Under the pieces are notes generated by a model that worked only from the letters and a program-made list of their open reading frames with translations, was not told the origin of the DNA and ran no database searches. A stretch of 34,271 bases of DNA from UBA60 sp964587885. Its GTDB lineage: Archaea > Thermoplasmatota > Poseidoniia > Poseidoniales > Poseidoniaceae. A program made the position numbers and the translations under genes. Where the stretch lies: the NCBI GenBank assembly GCA_964587885.1, contig CAZPME010000022.1, positions 1-34,271 of the forward strand. The letters run 5' to 3'. Shown here in pieces: positions 7,801-15,969 of this stretch. Within the stretch, counting starts at the first letter, position 1. Each line of letters begins with the position of its first letter.

Positions 7801-7832
7801 CCAAAATCAAATAGTGGATTTGCCCTGGGCAA
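7801..7832 (-). terminator. Short palindrome plus T-rich tract after the PRC-barrel gene
   Basis: TTGCCCTGGGCAA at 7820-7832 forms a compact inverted repeat just after the stop codon at 7839. On the minus strand it is followed within a few bases by ATTTGATTTTGGG. A second inverted repeat, CCGTCA/TGACGG, lies at 7760-7777. These probably end the PRC-barrel transcript before the tRNA gene. Confidence 0.4.
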
Positions 7833-7838
7833 TTCGGA

Positions 7839-8441
7839 TTACTCATCTTCCCCATAATTTGGGTCGTTGATAGTAATGTAACTTGGTAATGTCAAAACCC
7901 GCTCAAAATTACGAGAGAGAATTACTTCGTCTAGAGTTTCTCGAGTTCGACTGAAAGCCGTAATCGGCACCTTAATTTCTGGTTCGACACCGAATTTACG
8001 CTGAATTCCTGAGCGCACGTGTATCAAAACTCCTCGGTAAGTTCGCTTTACTTTCACTAATTCTGTAATCGTACCAATTTCCAATCCTTGATTGTCGACA
8101 ACCGCTCGGTCGAGCATCTCATCTGGTGCGTACAACTTTTCATCGATCCGAACTGTATTGCGCCATCGGCGTTGTAGTTCTCGCATCGACTTACTTAGTC
8201 TAACTGTTCCATCCTCACGAATACTGTGGACCAATTCTTTGGCAAGTGGTGCCAAAGGCGCTGGTTTCCTCATATATTCTTCCGCAATCTCCGGTAGCAC
8301 CTGCAGTCGCATTGACTGTACCCTAGTTTCGTTAGGGTGATGGCGCTCTCCGACGATTACTCCAACTTTTGTTTGTTTTACGTATACATCCCTTTGTATT
8401 AGGTCCTGTATGTTATAATCATCTTTTTCCATGGTTCCCAT
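7839..8441 (-). CDS. PRC-barrel-like domain protein
   Basis: A 200-residue soluble protein with no signal peptide. The C-terminal half (about 105-190) has the alternating short strands of a PRC barrel: a segment LDRAVVDNQGLEIGTITELV followed by a second strand-rich stretch. PRC barrels occur in RNA metabolism and photosynthetic reaction-centre proteins and bind other proteins or small ligands. The N-terminal half, which includes TKVGVIVGERHH, is not recognised. The ATG at 8441 or a second ATG at 8432 may be the start; a TATA-like run at 8494-8504 would give a leader of about 30-40 bases. The specific function is unknown. Confidence 0.7.
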   Translation of the reverse strand: MGTMEKDDYNIQDLIQRDVYVKQTKVGVIVGERHHPNETRVQSMRLQVLPEIAEEYMRKPAPLAPLAKELVHSIREDGTVRLSKSMRELQRRWRNTVRIDEKLYAPDEMLDRAVVDNQGLEIGTITELVKVKRTYRGVLIHVRSGIQRKFGVEPEIKVPITAFSRTRETLDEVILSRNFERVLTLPSYITINDPNYGEDE

Positions 8442-8493
8442 CCCTGTTTCTATATTCCGCCGTCTCCGGCTAAAGTTAGGTTAACCAACTCGG

Positions 8494-8504
8494 TATATAT
8501 ATTA
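8494..8504 (-). promoter_or_regulatory. TATA box for the PRC-barrel gene
   Basis: The minus-strand sequence TAATATATATA lies 53-63 bases upstream of the ATG at 8441. This distance suits an archaeal TATA element with a leader of roughly 30 bases. It is the clearest TATA run in the surrounding region. Confidence 0.5.
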
Positions 8505-8778
8505 GCACCCGGAAGTAACTGTCGCGTGTTCAATTGGAATTATACGCACTACATACAAGACTCCAATTGAAAGTGATATTAATTATGCCCTTTTATTTGT
8601 TAGACGTATAATCCTATTTCAATTAGAATAAGCATCTTCATAAATAGTGCTAATTCAATTAAATATAATCGCTGCTCTACTAAAGTAATGTTTTTTCTCC
8701 CCCCAGGTATATTCCAATTGAATTGACCTGATATAATGTATCTAAGCAATTGGAAATAGCCAATGTGAGGTATAACTC

Positions 8779-8832
8779 ATGGAGGCCATATGTACGGGAA
8801 ATTATCTGCATCGGTTATGCGCCCATCTGTAA
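8779..8832 (+). CDS. Possible 17-residue leader peptide or micro-ORF
   Basis: Inside the CAATTG-rich intergenic region an ATG is preceded by GAGGT at a normal distance and, about 45 bases upstream, by a TATA-like TGATATAATG (8729-8738). The reading frame encodes MEAICTGNYLHRLCAHL and stops with TAA. It may be a small translated ORF or leader, or chance. Nothing is known about such a product, and coding potential cannot be judged at this length. Confidence 0.25.
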   Translation: MEAICTGNYLHRLCAHL

Positions 8833-8983
8833 TATTTTTTTCAATTGGAAAACTACTTATTCCAATTGAAAACATCTAACCCCTAATTCCCTATTCTCCC
8901 TTGCCGAAAAGTGGGGGGAAGTAATTCATCATCCGAAGGACTTCGACCGGCGCATTCATGTCATAAAGGAGGGAGCGTAACTT

Positions 8984-9766
8984 GTGACTGCGATAACCGT
9001 CTATGGTGCGTCCAGCCCGCTCGGGCTGGAATTGGTTGAACGATTGTTATCTTCTGCCAAGACTGTATGTGTCAAAGAATCGGAGTTATCGAAATTACAA
9101 GAACACTTTTCTGAAATCCTATCTCTCGGTGTTGGGAAAATAGAATTGTACAATGGCCAATCTGGCCGAATAATCAATTTCACAACCAATAACCAAGTTA
9201 GTGATAATTGCGATTTTTCAGTCCATCCCGCCAGGTCATTGCGAGATAATGATGGTGAAATCTTAGCTGCCAGTAAGCATTGTACTATCGTAATTCATGA
9301 CTTGATATTGTCACAACCAAATCCTACATGGGCAAAAAATGATCTTCATTCATGGGCTGAATCAATCATTAACGGCGACGAGCCAATTATTGACCCTAGC
9401 CTATCGCAATTGCAATTTTGGGTCTCGCATCGCGATGTGGTTGCAGGCCTCTCCGATTTACTCGCTTGCGAGACAGTCCCTTCTGGACGAATCGATATGT
9501 GTGGGCGTAAGGCATGGACCTCTGTTGAAATTATTGATGAGATGAAAATGTTGATTCAACGCAGCCAAAGTGCTCTAACTCAATCATTTAGCGCGAAGAA
9601 TTTGGAAATTTCTGAAATCCCAAGTTCGGGAATTGGCCGCTCACCCGACCGGCCCAACCTTGCACCTTTGCATACTGCGTTATTGCAGATCCATACTGAG
9701 GGTTGGCGCACATTAACTCCAATGCGAATCTCACTGATGGAAATCATCGCTAGCCATATTGAGTAA
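8984..9766 (+). CDS. Degenerate NAD(P)-binding epimerase-like Rossmann protein
   Basis: A 260-residue protein starting at GTG with AGGAGGG about ten bases upstream. The N-terminus ITVYGASSPLGLELVERLL is a Rossmann beta-alpha unit with a GASSPLG dinucleotide loop. The segment IVIHDLILSQPNPTW and the later QFWVSHRDVVAGL match the C-terminal half of NDP-sugar epimerases/dehydratases (extended SDR). I see no YxxxK catalytic pair, and the protein is shorter than the usual 300-330 residues, with the central active-site portion apparently missing. It may be a non-catalytic NAD-binding sensor or a diverged enzyme. It overlaps an upstream extension of the next ORF, so the two are likely co-transcribed. 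Confidence 0.65.
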   Translation: MTAITVYGASSPLGLELVERLLSSAKTVCVKESELSKLQEHFSEILSLGVGKIELYNGQSGRIINFTTNNQVSDNCDFSVHPARSLRDNDGEILAASKHCTIVIHDLILSQPNPTWAKNDLHSWAESIINGDEPIIDPSLSQLQFWVSHRDVVAGLSDLLACETVPSGRIDMCGRKAWTSVEIIDEMKMLIQRSQSALTQSFSAKNLEISEIPSSGIGRSPDRPNLAPLHTALLQIHTEGWRTLTPMRISLMEIIASHIE

Positions 9767-9869
9767 CTACATTTCATTGACTTTGGGTGCGACGGGTTCA
9801 AGGAGTACCGGCATTCGCCACGAGCCAATGGTAGATTTACTACAAGTGACCGATGAGCGGGGTTTGGCG

Positions 9870-10250
9870 ATGAGCCCAACCTTACCCGAGGACTGCAAAA
9901 ATTTCCTGATTGATATTGATGGGACTGTTTGCGAAGACATCCCCAATGAGGAACCCGAGAGAATGGCAACTGCTGAAGTTTTTCCAGATGTTGTCGAAGT
10001 CATTAACAAATGGCATGCTGAGGGACATATCATCACCTTCTTCACCAGTCGACTAAGTCAACATGCTGAGGTTACTGAAGCCTGGTTGGACCAGCACGGA
10101 TTTAGGTATCATGGCGTGCTATATAACAAGCCAAGAGGGGGGAACTACCACTGGGTAGACAACCATACCGTACGAGCAACCCGCTTTAATTCAAAATTCA
10201 CAGAATTGGTGAAACGTTGGGCTGAAGTAGAAGTTTTCGATGATGAATAA
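9870..10250 (+). CDS. HAD-superfamily hydrolase
   Basis: The chosen ATG at 9870 has GGGG seven bases upstream and gives 126 residues. Longer in-frame starts exist at 9828 (ATG) and 9759 (TTG). The HAD motifs are in order: motif I LIDIDGTVCED with the two catalytic aspartates, motif II FFTSR, motif III lysine in YNKPRGG and motif IV aspartate in WVDNH. The cap domain is minimal, so a phosphatase or nucleotidase acting on an exposed substrate is likely; the substrate cannot be told. It lies downstream of the epimerase-like gene and is convergent with deoxyhypusine synthase. Confidence 0.75.
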   Translation: MSPTLPEDCKNFLIDIDGTVCEDIPNEEPERMATAEVFPDVVEVINKWHAEGHIITFFTSRLSQHAEVTEAWLDQHGFRYHGVLYNKPRGGNYHWVDNHTVRATRFNSKFTELVKRWAEVEVFDDE

Positions 10251-10256
10251 TCATCA

Positions 10257-10309
10257 CTTTTCCAACGTGAATAGGCACCATATTGACTATTCTAAAATCA
10301 ATTGAAAAG
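10257..10309. terminator. Nested inverted repeats between convergent genes
   Basis: CTTTTC at 10257-10262 pairs with GAAAAG at 10304-10309, extended by AA/TT, and inside it AATAG pairs with CTATT. The segment spans the gap between the HAD gene and the end of deoxyhypusine synthase. Its symmetry and the flanking T and A runs fit a bidirectional terminator. One arm contains the CAATTG core at 10299-10304. Confidence 0.35.
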
Positions 10310-11329
10310 GTCAGCACCCAATAATGGGAGAAGTACACTCGCATCTCCTTCAACACATACATTCGGTGCCTCAGGACGCATCTTTCCCCACGAAATTGCT
10401 TCGCGTAAACGAGCCCCTGAAAGACTACCATCATGCTCGGGAGCAGTAGTGATGTAAACTGCCGAATCAAGTCCACCACGATACTGGTTCCACCAGATAA
10501 CGTGATGTTTGGAAATTCCACCACCCACCATTAGGGCGTTGGAAGTTTCGGTAGTCCAGGTTATATCGGACAATACTTGTTCATCGGCAAGGGTGTCAAG
10601 GTGAAATTCGCTATGGCGTTGGCGGAACATGAACAACTGAGCCCCAATACTACCATCTGTTATCCCAGGGATAACTACTGGAATACGATGCTTTGCAGCC
10701 CAATAAATGAGAGTATCCGGAGTGCCGATTCGCTCCCCTAGTTCCCATATCAGGTGAGCACTGCCAAAGCCAAGCCACAGATCAGCACCAATCTTGTCTT
10801 CATCTACATTTAAGCCGGCGGCAGCAATACGGTCGTTACGAATCTCTTCAAGCACCGGCATTACCATTGCTTCGATTATCTCACCATACGATTCATTTGG
10901 GACAATGACATTACCAAGTCGCATTAATCCGTGCTCGCCCAATTCAATATCATCCAACTCAAAGGCACCATGGTAGTAGTGCTTGTAGGCGCGAGCGATG
11001 TCGTGGTCGAGCATCCCACAGGTAGTAGAGACAACGTTGAACATTTGTTGCCGCAATGATTCGACAAAAAATCCACGAGTACCGGTTGCGCACAAACAAG
11101 CGGGGAACGAAAGCCAATTTGCAACCTGTTTTGGGTCGCTATTTGCGGCATTAATTTGCTGTTTCATATCTTCTAAGATGGTGCGGGCAGTTGCGAGTTT
11201 GGTCGCAGTAAAGCCACCTGCAGTAGCCATTTGGTCGATAAGTGAATGCACCGCGTTATCGCCATCAGCAATGGCTGAAAAATCGTAATCTTTGACTGGA
11301 GCGTCAAATGATTCTGGGTCAATAGACAT
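10298..11329 (-). CDS. dys: Deoxyhypusine synthase
   Basis: This enzyme transfers the butylamine group of spermidine, using NAD, to a lysine of aIF5A. The ATG at 11329 gives 343 residues, the usual length; a TTG two codons earlier is less likely. The active-site motif GGGISKHHVIWWNQYRGG contains the catalytic lysine, and VVIPGITDGSIGAQLF and the C-terminal SWGKMRPEAPNVCVEGDAS motif are characteristic. It follows uvrB after 58 bases on the same strand. Its presence is a strong archaeal marker. Confidence 0.95.
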   Translation of the reverse strand: MSIDPESFDAPVKDYDFSAIADGDNAVHSLIDQMATAGGFTATKLATARTILEDMKQQINAANSDPKQVANWLSFPACLCATGTRGFFVESLRQQMFNVVSTTCGMLDHDIARAYKHYYHGAFELDDIELGEHGLMRLGNVIVPNESYGEIIEAMVMPVLEEIRNDRIAAAGLNVDEDKIGADLWLGFGSAHLIWELGERIGTPDTLIYWAAKHRIPVVIPGITDGSIGAQLFMFRQRHSEFHLDTLADEQVLSDITWTTETSNALMVGGGISKHHVIWWNQYRGGLDSAVYITTAPEHDGSLSGARLREAISWGKMRPEAPNVCVEGDASVLLPLLGADLFN

Positions 11330-11387
11330 AGCCAACGAGGGCGGCGACGGGTGATGCGCTCAAGAACCCTGCCTAAGACAAGGATGT

Positions 11388-13853
11388 TTATTCCAAACTT
11401 TGTTCAATAGTGAAAATCCGGTCTCGTAATGCTGCGGCGCGCTCGAAATCAAGTGCTTGAGCAGCTTGCTTCATCGCCTTTTGCATATCTTTGAGAAGTT
11501 CAATTCTCTGCTCAGGATCGAGAGTGAAAATTGGGTTTGTGTCTTCTCCACCTGCGGCATCATCTGCATTTTTAGCAGCGCCAGCATCGCTGCTGCTTGT
11601 ACCACTATTTTCATTACTTTCACCAATTGGCTTTTGTGAAAGTCCAATTGAAAAATCATCATCGAGAGGTTGTGATAATGCCGCTACCACATCTGTACCC
11701 CAACGGCCTGCTCCAAGCGCTAATTTTTGCGCCCAATCACCATCCTTACGACCTCCTTTACTGCCAACGAGGCGACGACCTCCTCCAGCACCTTTGCCCG
11801 AAGTACCCGACAATAATTGATCAACTTCAACACCCATCTCGGGCAAAGGCTTAGCAATCGTTGTTGGAGTAATTCCATTCTCTTGATTATTAGAATGTTG
11901 ACGTTGACGGCGCTCTAATGTCTGTTGAATTGCCGCGTTCATTGCTTTACTTACTCCATCGGCATAGAGAATAACCTGCCCTTCAGAATTGCGTGAGGCG
12001 CGACCAATAGTCTGTAAGAGGCTACGCTCATTGCGCAAGAAGCCTTCTCGGTCGGCATCAAAGATGGCGACAAGGCTTACTTCGGGGATATCTAATCCCT
12101 CACGTAACAAGTTGATTCCGACTATTACATCAATAAATCCGAGGCGTAATGCTTTGATTATCTCGGTTCGCTCAAGTGTGTCTATCTCACTGTGTAAATG
12201 ATGGGCCTTAACCCCCATTTTGTTGAGATATTCTGCAACTTCCTCGGCGAATTTGATAGTCAATACCGTCACTAGGACCCGCTCACCTTTCTCGGTGCGC
12301 TGGTTAATTTGCGAAAGCAAGTCTTGCACTTGACCTTCAGTTGGCCGAACTTCAATGGCGGGGTCGAGTAAACCAGTCGGGCGGATTTCCATACGTGCAA
12401 TCCCATTGATGTTTTGTAACATTGAATACATGCTTTCGGCTTCCGGTGAGCGCTTGGATAATTCAGGCTCATCTACTCCACCACCACCCAATGCATGGTG
12501 TAAACCTAGGGGGACTGGCTGGCCAGTGATTTCGCATAAGTGGCGCAACTCCCTCTCTCCAGGCGTGGCAGAAACGTAGAGCATTTGCGGCACGAGTTTT
12601 TGGAATTCATGTATTTTCAGCGGCCTATTATCGGCAGCACTGGGAAGACGGAATCCATGTTCGACCAAGTTTTCCTTGCGTGAACGATCACCAGCATACA
12701 TTCCACCAACTTGGGGCAAAGTAACGTGGCTCTCGTCCATGATAACGAGGTACTTGTCTGGCTGGCCATGGAATTGCTGAGCACAGGCTGCCAAAAAATC
12801 GAGCAAGCACCAGGGCCTATCACCATAATTACGACCATCAAAGTGCATTGAATAATTTTCCACTGCAGTACAGTGACCAACTTCACGGAGCATTTCCAAA
12901 TCGTATTGTGTACGTTGTTCAAGCCGATGGGCTTCAAGTTCTTTATCCTCAGATTTTAGTTGGGCAATTCGACCATCAAGTTCAGTCTCAATTGCCGTAA
13001 GCGCTTGCTGAAAGCGCTCACTGCTAGTCATGAAAAATTGTTTTGAGTGAATCCAAGCTTCATCTAATTTATCGAGAACCTCCCATGTAACTGGATCACA
13101 AATATGGATTTTCTCAATCCCAGAAAAACCAAAACGGATTCGCATTGGGTCGTCACGACTGGGCATCCAGACATCAAAAACCTCACCGCGTAGACGCATT
13201 TCACCGCGACCAAGGTCGGTATTGGTTCGAGTATATTGCAGGCTTACTAATTCCCTTACCAATTGCATCGGTTCGATATCTTGGCCGACATGGATGCGGG
13301 CGTGATTTTCCAAGAAAGTCTCGGGAGCGTTGAGACCATAGATGCAAGAAACACTGGAGACGACAACCACATCTGGTCGGGTTACCAAACTAGCAACTGT
13401 AGCAAAACGCTCCTGCTCAATTCGTTCATTAATAGACAATTCTTTGTCGATGTATAGGTCACGGCGCGGTAAGTAGGCTTCTGGCTGATAGTAATCGTAA
13501 TGACTGACAAAATACTCAACTGCATTTTCTGGAAAAAGCCCGCTTATCTCATGATAGAGTTGGCGAGCAAGTGTCTTATTGTGTGAAATGATTAGAGTTG
13601 GTCGATTAAGGCGTTCAATTAGGTTGGCCATGGCGAAAGTTTTGCCTGACCCAGTAACCCCAAGTAAGACACATCTTTCTTGGCCATTTTCTAATTGTTC
13701 CAATAGTTGTTCTATCGCTGCATCTTGGTCTCCAGCAGGGCTCAAATCGGTATGTATTCTCAATCGAGCGACTTCCGGACTAAGATGCTCAAGGGAGGCT
13801 CCCGCCAAGGCCTTGGTCAAGTCAAATGGATTGACATCTTGCTGATTCGTCAT
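11388..13853 (-). CDS. uvrB: Excinuclease ABC subunit UvrB
   Basis: UvrB is the damage-verifying helicase-like subunit of nucleotide excision repair. Motifs: Walker A GVTGSGKT at 65-72, the damage-binding beta-hairpin region around YYQPEAYLPRRDLYIDKE, the DEAH-like IMDESH, and helicase motifs V/VI up to QTIGRASRNSEGQ. The C-terminal UVR coiled coil (about 779-820) contacts UvrC. The total of 821 residues is about 150 above the bacterial norm; most of the excess is a low-complexity Gly/Ser/Asp/Ala-rich linker at about 668-778. AAGGTGG before the ATG overlaps the SDR stop codon. No uvrA or uvrC lies in the window. Confidence 0.96.
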   Translation of the reverse strand: MTNQQDVNPFDLTKALAGASLEHLSPEVARLRIHTDLSPAGDQDAAIEQLLEQLENGQERCVLLGVTGSGKTFAMANLIERLNRPTLIISHNKTLARQLYHEISGLFPENAVEYFVSHYDYYQPEAYLPRRDLYIDKELSINERIEQERFATVASLVTRPDVVVVSSVSCIYGLNAPETFLENHARIHVGQDIEPMQLVRELVSLQYTRTNTDLGRGEMRLRGEVFDVWMPSRDDPMRIRFGFSGIEKIHICDPVTWEVLDKLDEAWIHSKQFFMTSSERFQQALTAIETELDGRIAQLKSEDKELEAHRLEQRTQYDLEMLREVGHCTAVENYSMHFDGRNYGDRPWCLLDFLAACAQQFHGQPDKYLVIMDESHVTLPQVGGMYAGDRSRKENLVEHGFRLPSAADNRPLKIHEFQKLVPQMLYVSATPGERELRHLCEITGQPVPLGLHHALGGGGVDEPELSKRSPEAESMYSMLQNINGIARMEIRPTGLLDPAIEVRPTEGQVQDLLSQINQRTEKGERVLVTVLTIKFAEEVAEYLNKMGVKAHHLHSEIDTLERTEIIKALRLGFIDVIVGINLLREGLDIPEVSLVAIFDADREGFLRNERSLLQTIGRASRNSEGQVILYADGVSKAMNAAIQQTLERRQRQHSNNQENGITPTTIAKPLPEMGVEVDQLLSGTSGKGAGGGRRLVGSKGGRKDGDWAQKLALGAGRWGTDVVAALSQPLDDDFSIGLSQKPIGESNENSGTSSSDAGAAKNADDAAGGEDTNPIFTLDPEQRIELLKDMQKAMKQAAQALDFERAAALRDRIFTIEQSLE

Positions 13854-13862
13854 TCGACCACC

Positions 13863-14639
13863 TTAGGGCAGAAATAATCCACCATTGGCATGAATGATGG
13901 CTCCGTTAACATAAGACGAATCTTCGCTGACCAGAAATGAAATGACCCCCGCCATATCCTCTGGAGTGCCTACTCTTTGAAGTGGGACTTCTGCTTCACG
14001 AGCCGCACGACGCTCAACACTATCGCCAGCCAATATCGCGGTATCAACAAATCCCGGAGCGAGGATGTTTACCCTCTGACCCTTGGGACCAACTGCTTGG
14101 GCTAGGCTTCTTGCCCATGCATGTAATGCTGCTTTGCTGGCTGAATAATCACCACCATGAGGTGAGCCGCGCACCCCTAATTGACTTCCAACTACTACTA
14201 TTCGAGCGGTGCTTGAGAGATGGGATGATAGCGCGTTCCAAACGTGGTAAGCACCGGTAAAATTGGTATCCATGGTTCTCTTAAGGTGTTCTGGAGTTAA
14301 TTCATCGGTAGCCATTCGGTCATACCGTCCGTGATTGAGTACCAATACTTCGACTGAACCTGCTGTATCATCCTTGATCCATGGATGGTCAGACAAGAGG
14401 TAAACTTCACTCACATCACTACAATCAACCCTCACTGCAAAAGCATCACCGCCGGCCGAGCGGATTTTTTCCACTACTACTTCAGCCGCTTGACTGCTGC
14501 TGTGATATGTCAGCAAGACACGATAGCCGTCAGCGGCTAGACGCTGGCTGGCTGCCGCCCCGATTCCTTTGCCACCACCGGTAACAACCGCAAGGCCGCG
14601 CATTCCCATAGGAGGAGCGTGGCGCCCATCATGCTTCAA
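13863..14639 (-). CDS. Short-chain dehydrogenase/reductase (FabG-like)
   Basis: A 258-residue classical SDR. The cofactor loop is TGGGKGIG, the structural NHG follows the fourth strand, and the catalytic serine (VVGSQLGV) and YSASK motif are intact. The C-terminus ends in GAIIHANGGLFLP, as in 3-oxoacyl-ACP reductases. A plausible role is reduction of a beta-keto or hydroxy substrate with NADPH; the substrate is not determined. The ATG at 14639 is one option; ATGs 10 and 12 codons later would start closer to the first strand. The gene lies 13 bases after the MazG-like gene and abuts uvrB, so all may share a transcript. Confidence 0.9.
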   Translation of the reverse strand: MKHDGRHAPPMGMRGLAVVTGGGKGIGAAASQRLAADGYRVLLTYHSSSQAAEVVVEKIRSAGGDAFAVRVDCSDVSEVYLLSDHPWIKDDTAGSVEVLVLNHGRYDRMATDELTPEHLKRTMDTNFTGAYHVWNALSSHLSSTARIVVVGSQLGVRGSPHGGDYSASKAALHAWARSLAQAVGPKGQRVNILAPGFVDTAILAGDSVERRAAREAEVPLQRVGTPEDMAGVISFLVSEDSSYVNGAIIHANGGLFLP

Positions 14640-14652
14640 CTTCTTGACCCAA

Positions 14653-15030
14653 CTATTCCAAGAATTGTGCGAGATTTGGTGGTTGCCAACCTTCCGGTTT
14701 CATCACTTTACCATCTGCACGGCGTAGCACTTTACCGTCTACCAATTTGGCCATATTTGAGCGATGTACTTCATTAAAAGCATCATCGTAAATATTCTGC
14801 ATTCCATGGTTGATTATTGTCCCAGCAAGAATGTAACCGATATCGGCAAGGGCATCAAGAATTTCAACCATGTCGCCTGCCCGTGCGGCTTCAGCATATT
14901 CTTCTACCTCTTCAGATAGCAATTTAATGCGCAATTCAATTAGTTCAGAATTAGAAAGACCTGGATTATCAAGAGTGGGGATTTCAAAGGCCTCATTAAA
15001 CTCAAGTAGAGACTTTACAATTGGGTTCAT
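14653..15030 (-). CDS. MazG/PRA-PH-like nucleotide pyrophosphohydrolase
   Basis: A 125-residue all-alpha NTP pyrophosphohydrolase. The metal-binding motif ELRIKLLSEEVEEYAEA is followed by EILDALADIGY, matching the EExxE...ExxD pattern of the MazG and phosphoribosyl-ATP pyrophosphohydrolase (HisE) superfamily. The later RSNMAKLVDGKVLRRADGK segment is typical of a subgroup that hydrolyses phosphoribosyl-ATP-like or modified nucleotides. It probably acts as a house-cleaning enzyme on non-canonical nucleotides; HisE function is not shown, since no his genes are nearby. The start codon sits inside a perfect hairpin. Confidence 0.85.
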   Translation of the reverse strand: MNPIVKSLLEFNEAFEIPTLDNPGLSNSELIELRIKLLSEEVEEYAEAARAGDMVEILDALADIGYILAGTIINHGMQNIYDDAFNEVHRSNMAKLVDGKVLRRADGKVMKPEGWQPPNLAQFLE

Positions 15031-15044
15031 GCCCTAAGGGCATG
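15028..15044 (-). promoter_or_regulatory. Start-codon hairpin of the MazG-like gene
   Basis: The minus-strand sequence CATGCCC-TTA-GGGCATG is a perfect 7-bp stem with a three-base loop, and its final ATG (15028-15030) is the start codon. The structure would hide the initiation site unless opened by the ribosome or by coupling with translation of UbiA, which ends 18 bases upstream. The first ATG of the palindrome opens a different frame. Confidence 0.5.
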
Positions 15045-15062
15045 CTTGTCGGCTCATGAGAG

Positions 15063-15929
15063 TTACGAGCCAAGTAATAGCCCTGCAAGTAACACCCAGC
15101 CAGTTATTGCACTGGTTCTAAACAAAATGGTTTGAAAATCTTTGAAGTGATTTTTTCGCAAAATCACATAGATATTGACTATAGCCATTAGGCCTGCAGA
15201 AGCTAGAAATGTTATTTCCTCGATAGGATTAGAAATTGCAAAACAAGCAAACCAGAGGAGTGTGAATTGGACCGATGTTCTCTCAGTATTAACCTCTCCA
15301 AATCTTGCTGGAAATGATTGAATCCCAGTCTCCCTATCACTATCAATGTCCATCAATGCATAGTTGATATCAAAAGCAGAAATCCAAAACATTACTGCAA
15401 ACGAAATCCACCATAGAGTGGGATACCAATGTCCGTCGGTAATCGCTGACCATCCCAAATCACCACCAACAATTCCAAGCCATGCACCGGCAGGAGCTAG
15501 GCCCAAGCACAAACCAAGCCATAGGTGGCACAACCAAGTTATCCGCTTGAGATAGGGATAGATGACAAATGCAGCAACTGGGATGGGTGCAAGAAATAAG
15601 CAAACTGGATTCAAGCGCCAGGCCCCCAATAATAACATCGCTAGAAAGATAATAGCCAGAGTCCACGCAGTAGACATACTCATCGAACCGCTGACAAGAT
15701 GACGAGAAGCAGTGCGTGGGTTTTCTGCATCTACCTCCTTATCGATAATACGATTCAAGGCCATCGCAAGACCACGTGCACCTACAGCAGCAATAAGAAT
15801 CCAAACCAGTTGAGAAATTTCTACAGAATAGCCTTGATTCGAGGCTACCAATGCTCCAATGAACACAAATGGAAGGCTAAACAAAGTATGCTCGACCTTA
15901 ACAAAATCAAGGATTTCCTTTAACCCCAT
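15063..15929 (-). CDS. ubiA: UbiA-family prenyltransferase
   Basis: An integral membrane prenyltransferase of 288 residues from the ATG at 15929; a TTG five codons earlier is unlikely. The first aspartate motif is NRIIDKEVDAENPRT and the second DIDSDRETGIQSFP; both bind the Mg-prenyl diphosphate. Eight or nine hydrophobic segments cover the rest. The N-terminal FVKVEHTLFSLPF resembles 4-hydroxybenzoate polyprenyltransferases and the futalosine-pathway homologue MqnP. With UbiD directly upstream it probably attaches the isoprenoid tail to a quinone precursor, most likely menaquinone. Lipid or heme prenylation is less likely from motif and context. Confidence 0.9.
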   Translation of the reverse strand: MGLKEILDFVKVEHTLFSLPFVFIGALVASNQGYSVEISQLVWILIAAVGARGLAMALNRIIDKEVDAENPRTASRHLVSGSMSMSTAWTLAIIFLAMLLLGAWRLNPVCLFLAPIPVAAFVIYPYLKRITWLCHLWLGLCLGLAPAGAWLGIVGGDLGWSAITDGHWYPTLWWISFAVMFWISAFDINYALMDIDSDRETGIQSFPARFGEVNTERTSVQFTLLWFACFAISNPIEEITFLASAGLMAIVNIYVILRKNHFKDFQTILFRTSAITGWVLLAGLLLGS

Positions 15930-15969
15930 TCTTTCACTTTCCAATTTCAGATATATGTTTTCAAGATGA

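Larger units (their letters stand above)
8442..8983. repeat. AT-rich intergenic region with clustered CAATTG-centred palindromes
   Basis: This 542-bp gap separates divergent genes and holds no long ORF. It contains five exact copies of TYCAATTGRA (starting at 8529, 8562, 8713, 8840, 8861), one half match at 8746 and two near matches at 8618 and 8654. Centre-to-centre distances form pairs of 33, 36, 32 and 21 bp, roughly two or three helical turns. Possible uses are an operator array, a centromere-like or replication-origin region, or a nucleoid protein site. The leftmost part also carries the TATA box of the PRC-barrel gene. Confidence 0.7.

Noticed and set aside
7347..7832. 161-codon minus-strand ORF
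   Set aside because: It reads through the tRNA-Ile gene and overlaps prs in another frame; no recognisable domain.
7381..7857. 158-codon plus-strand ORF
   Set aside because: It runs antisense through prs, the tRNA-Ile gene and the end of the PRC-barrel gene.
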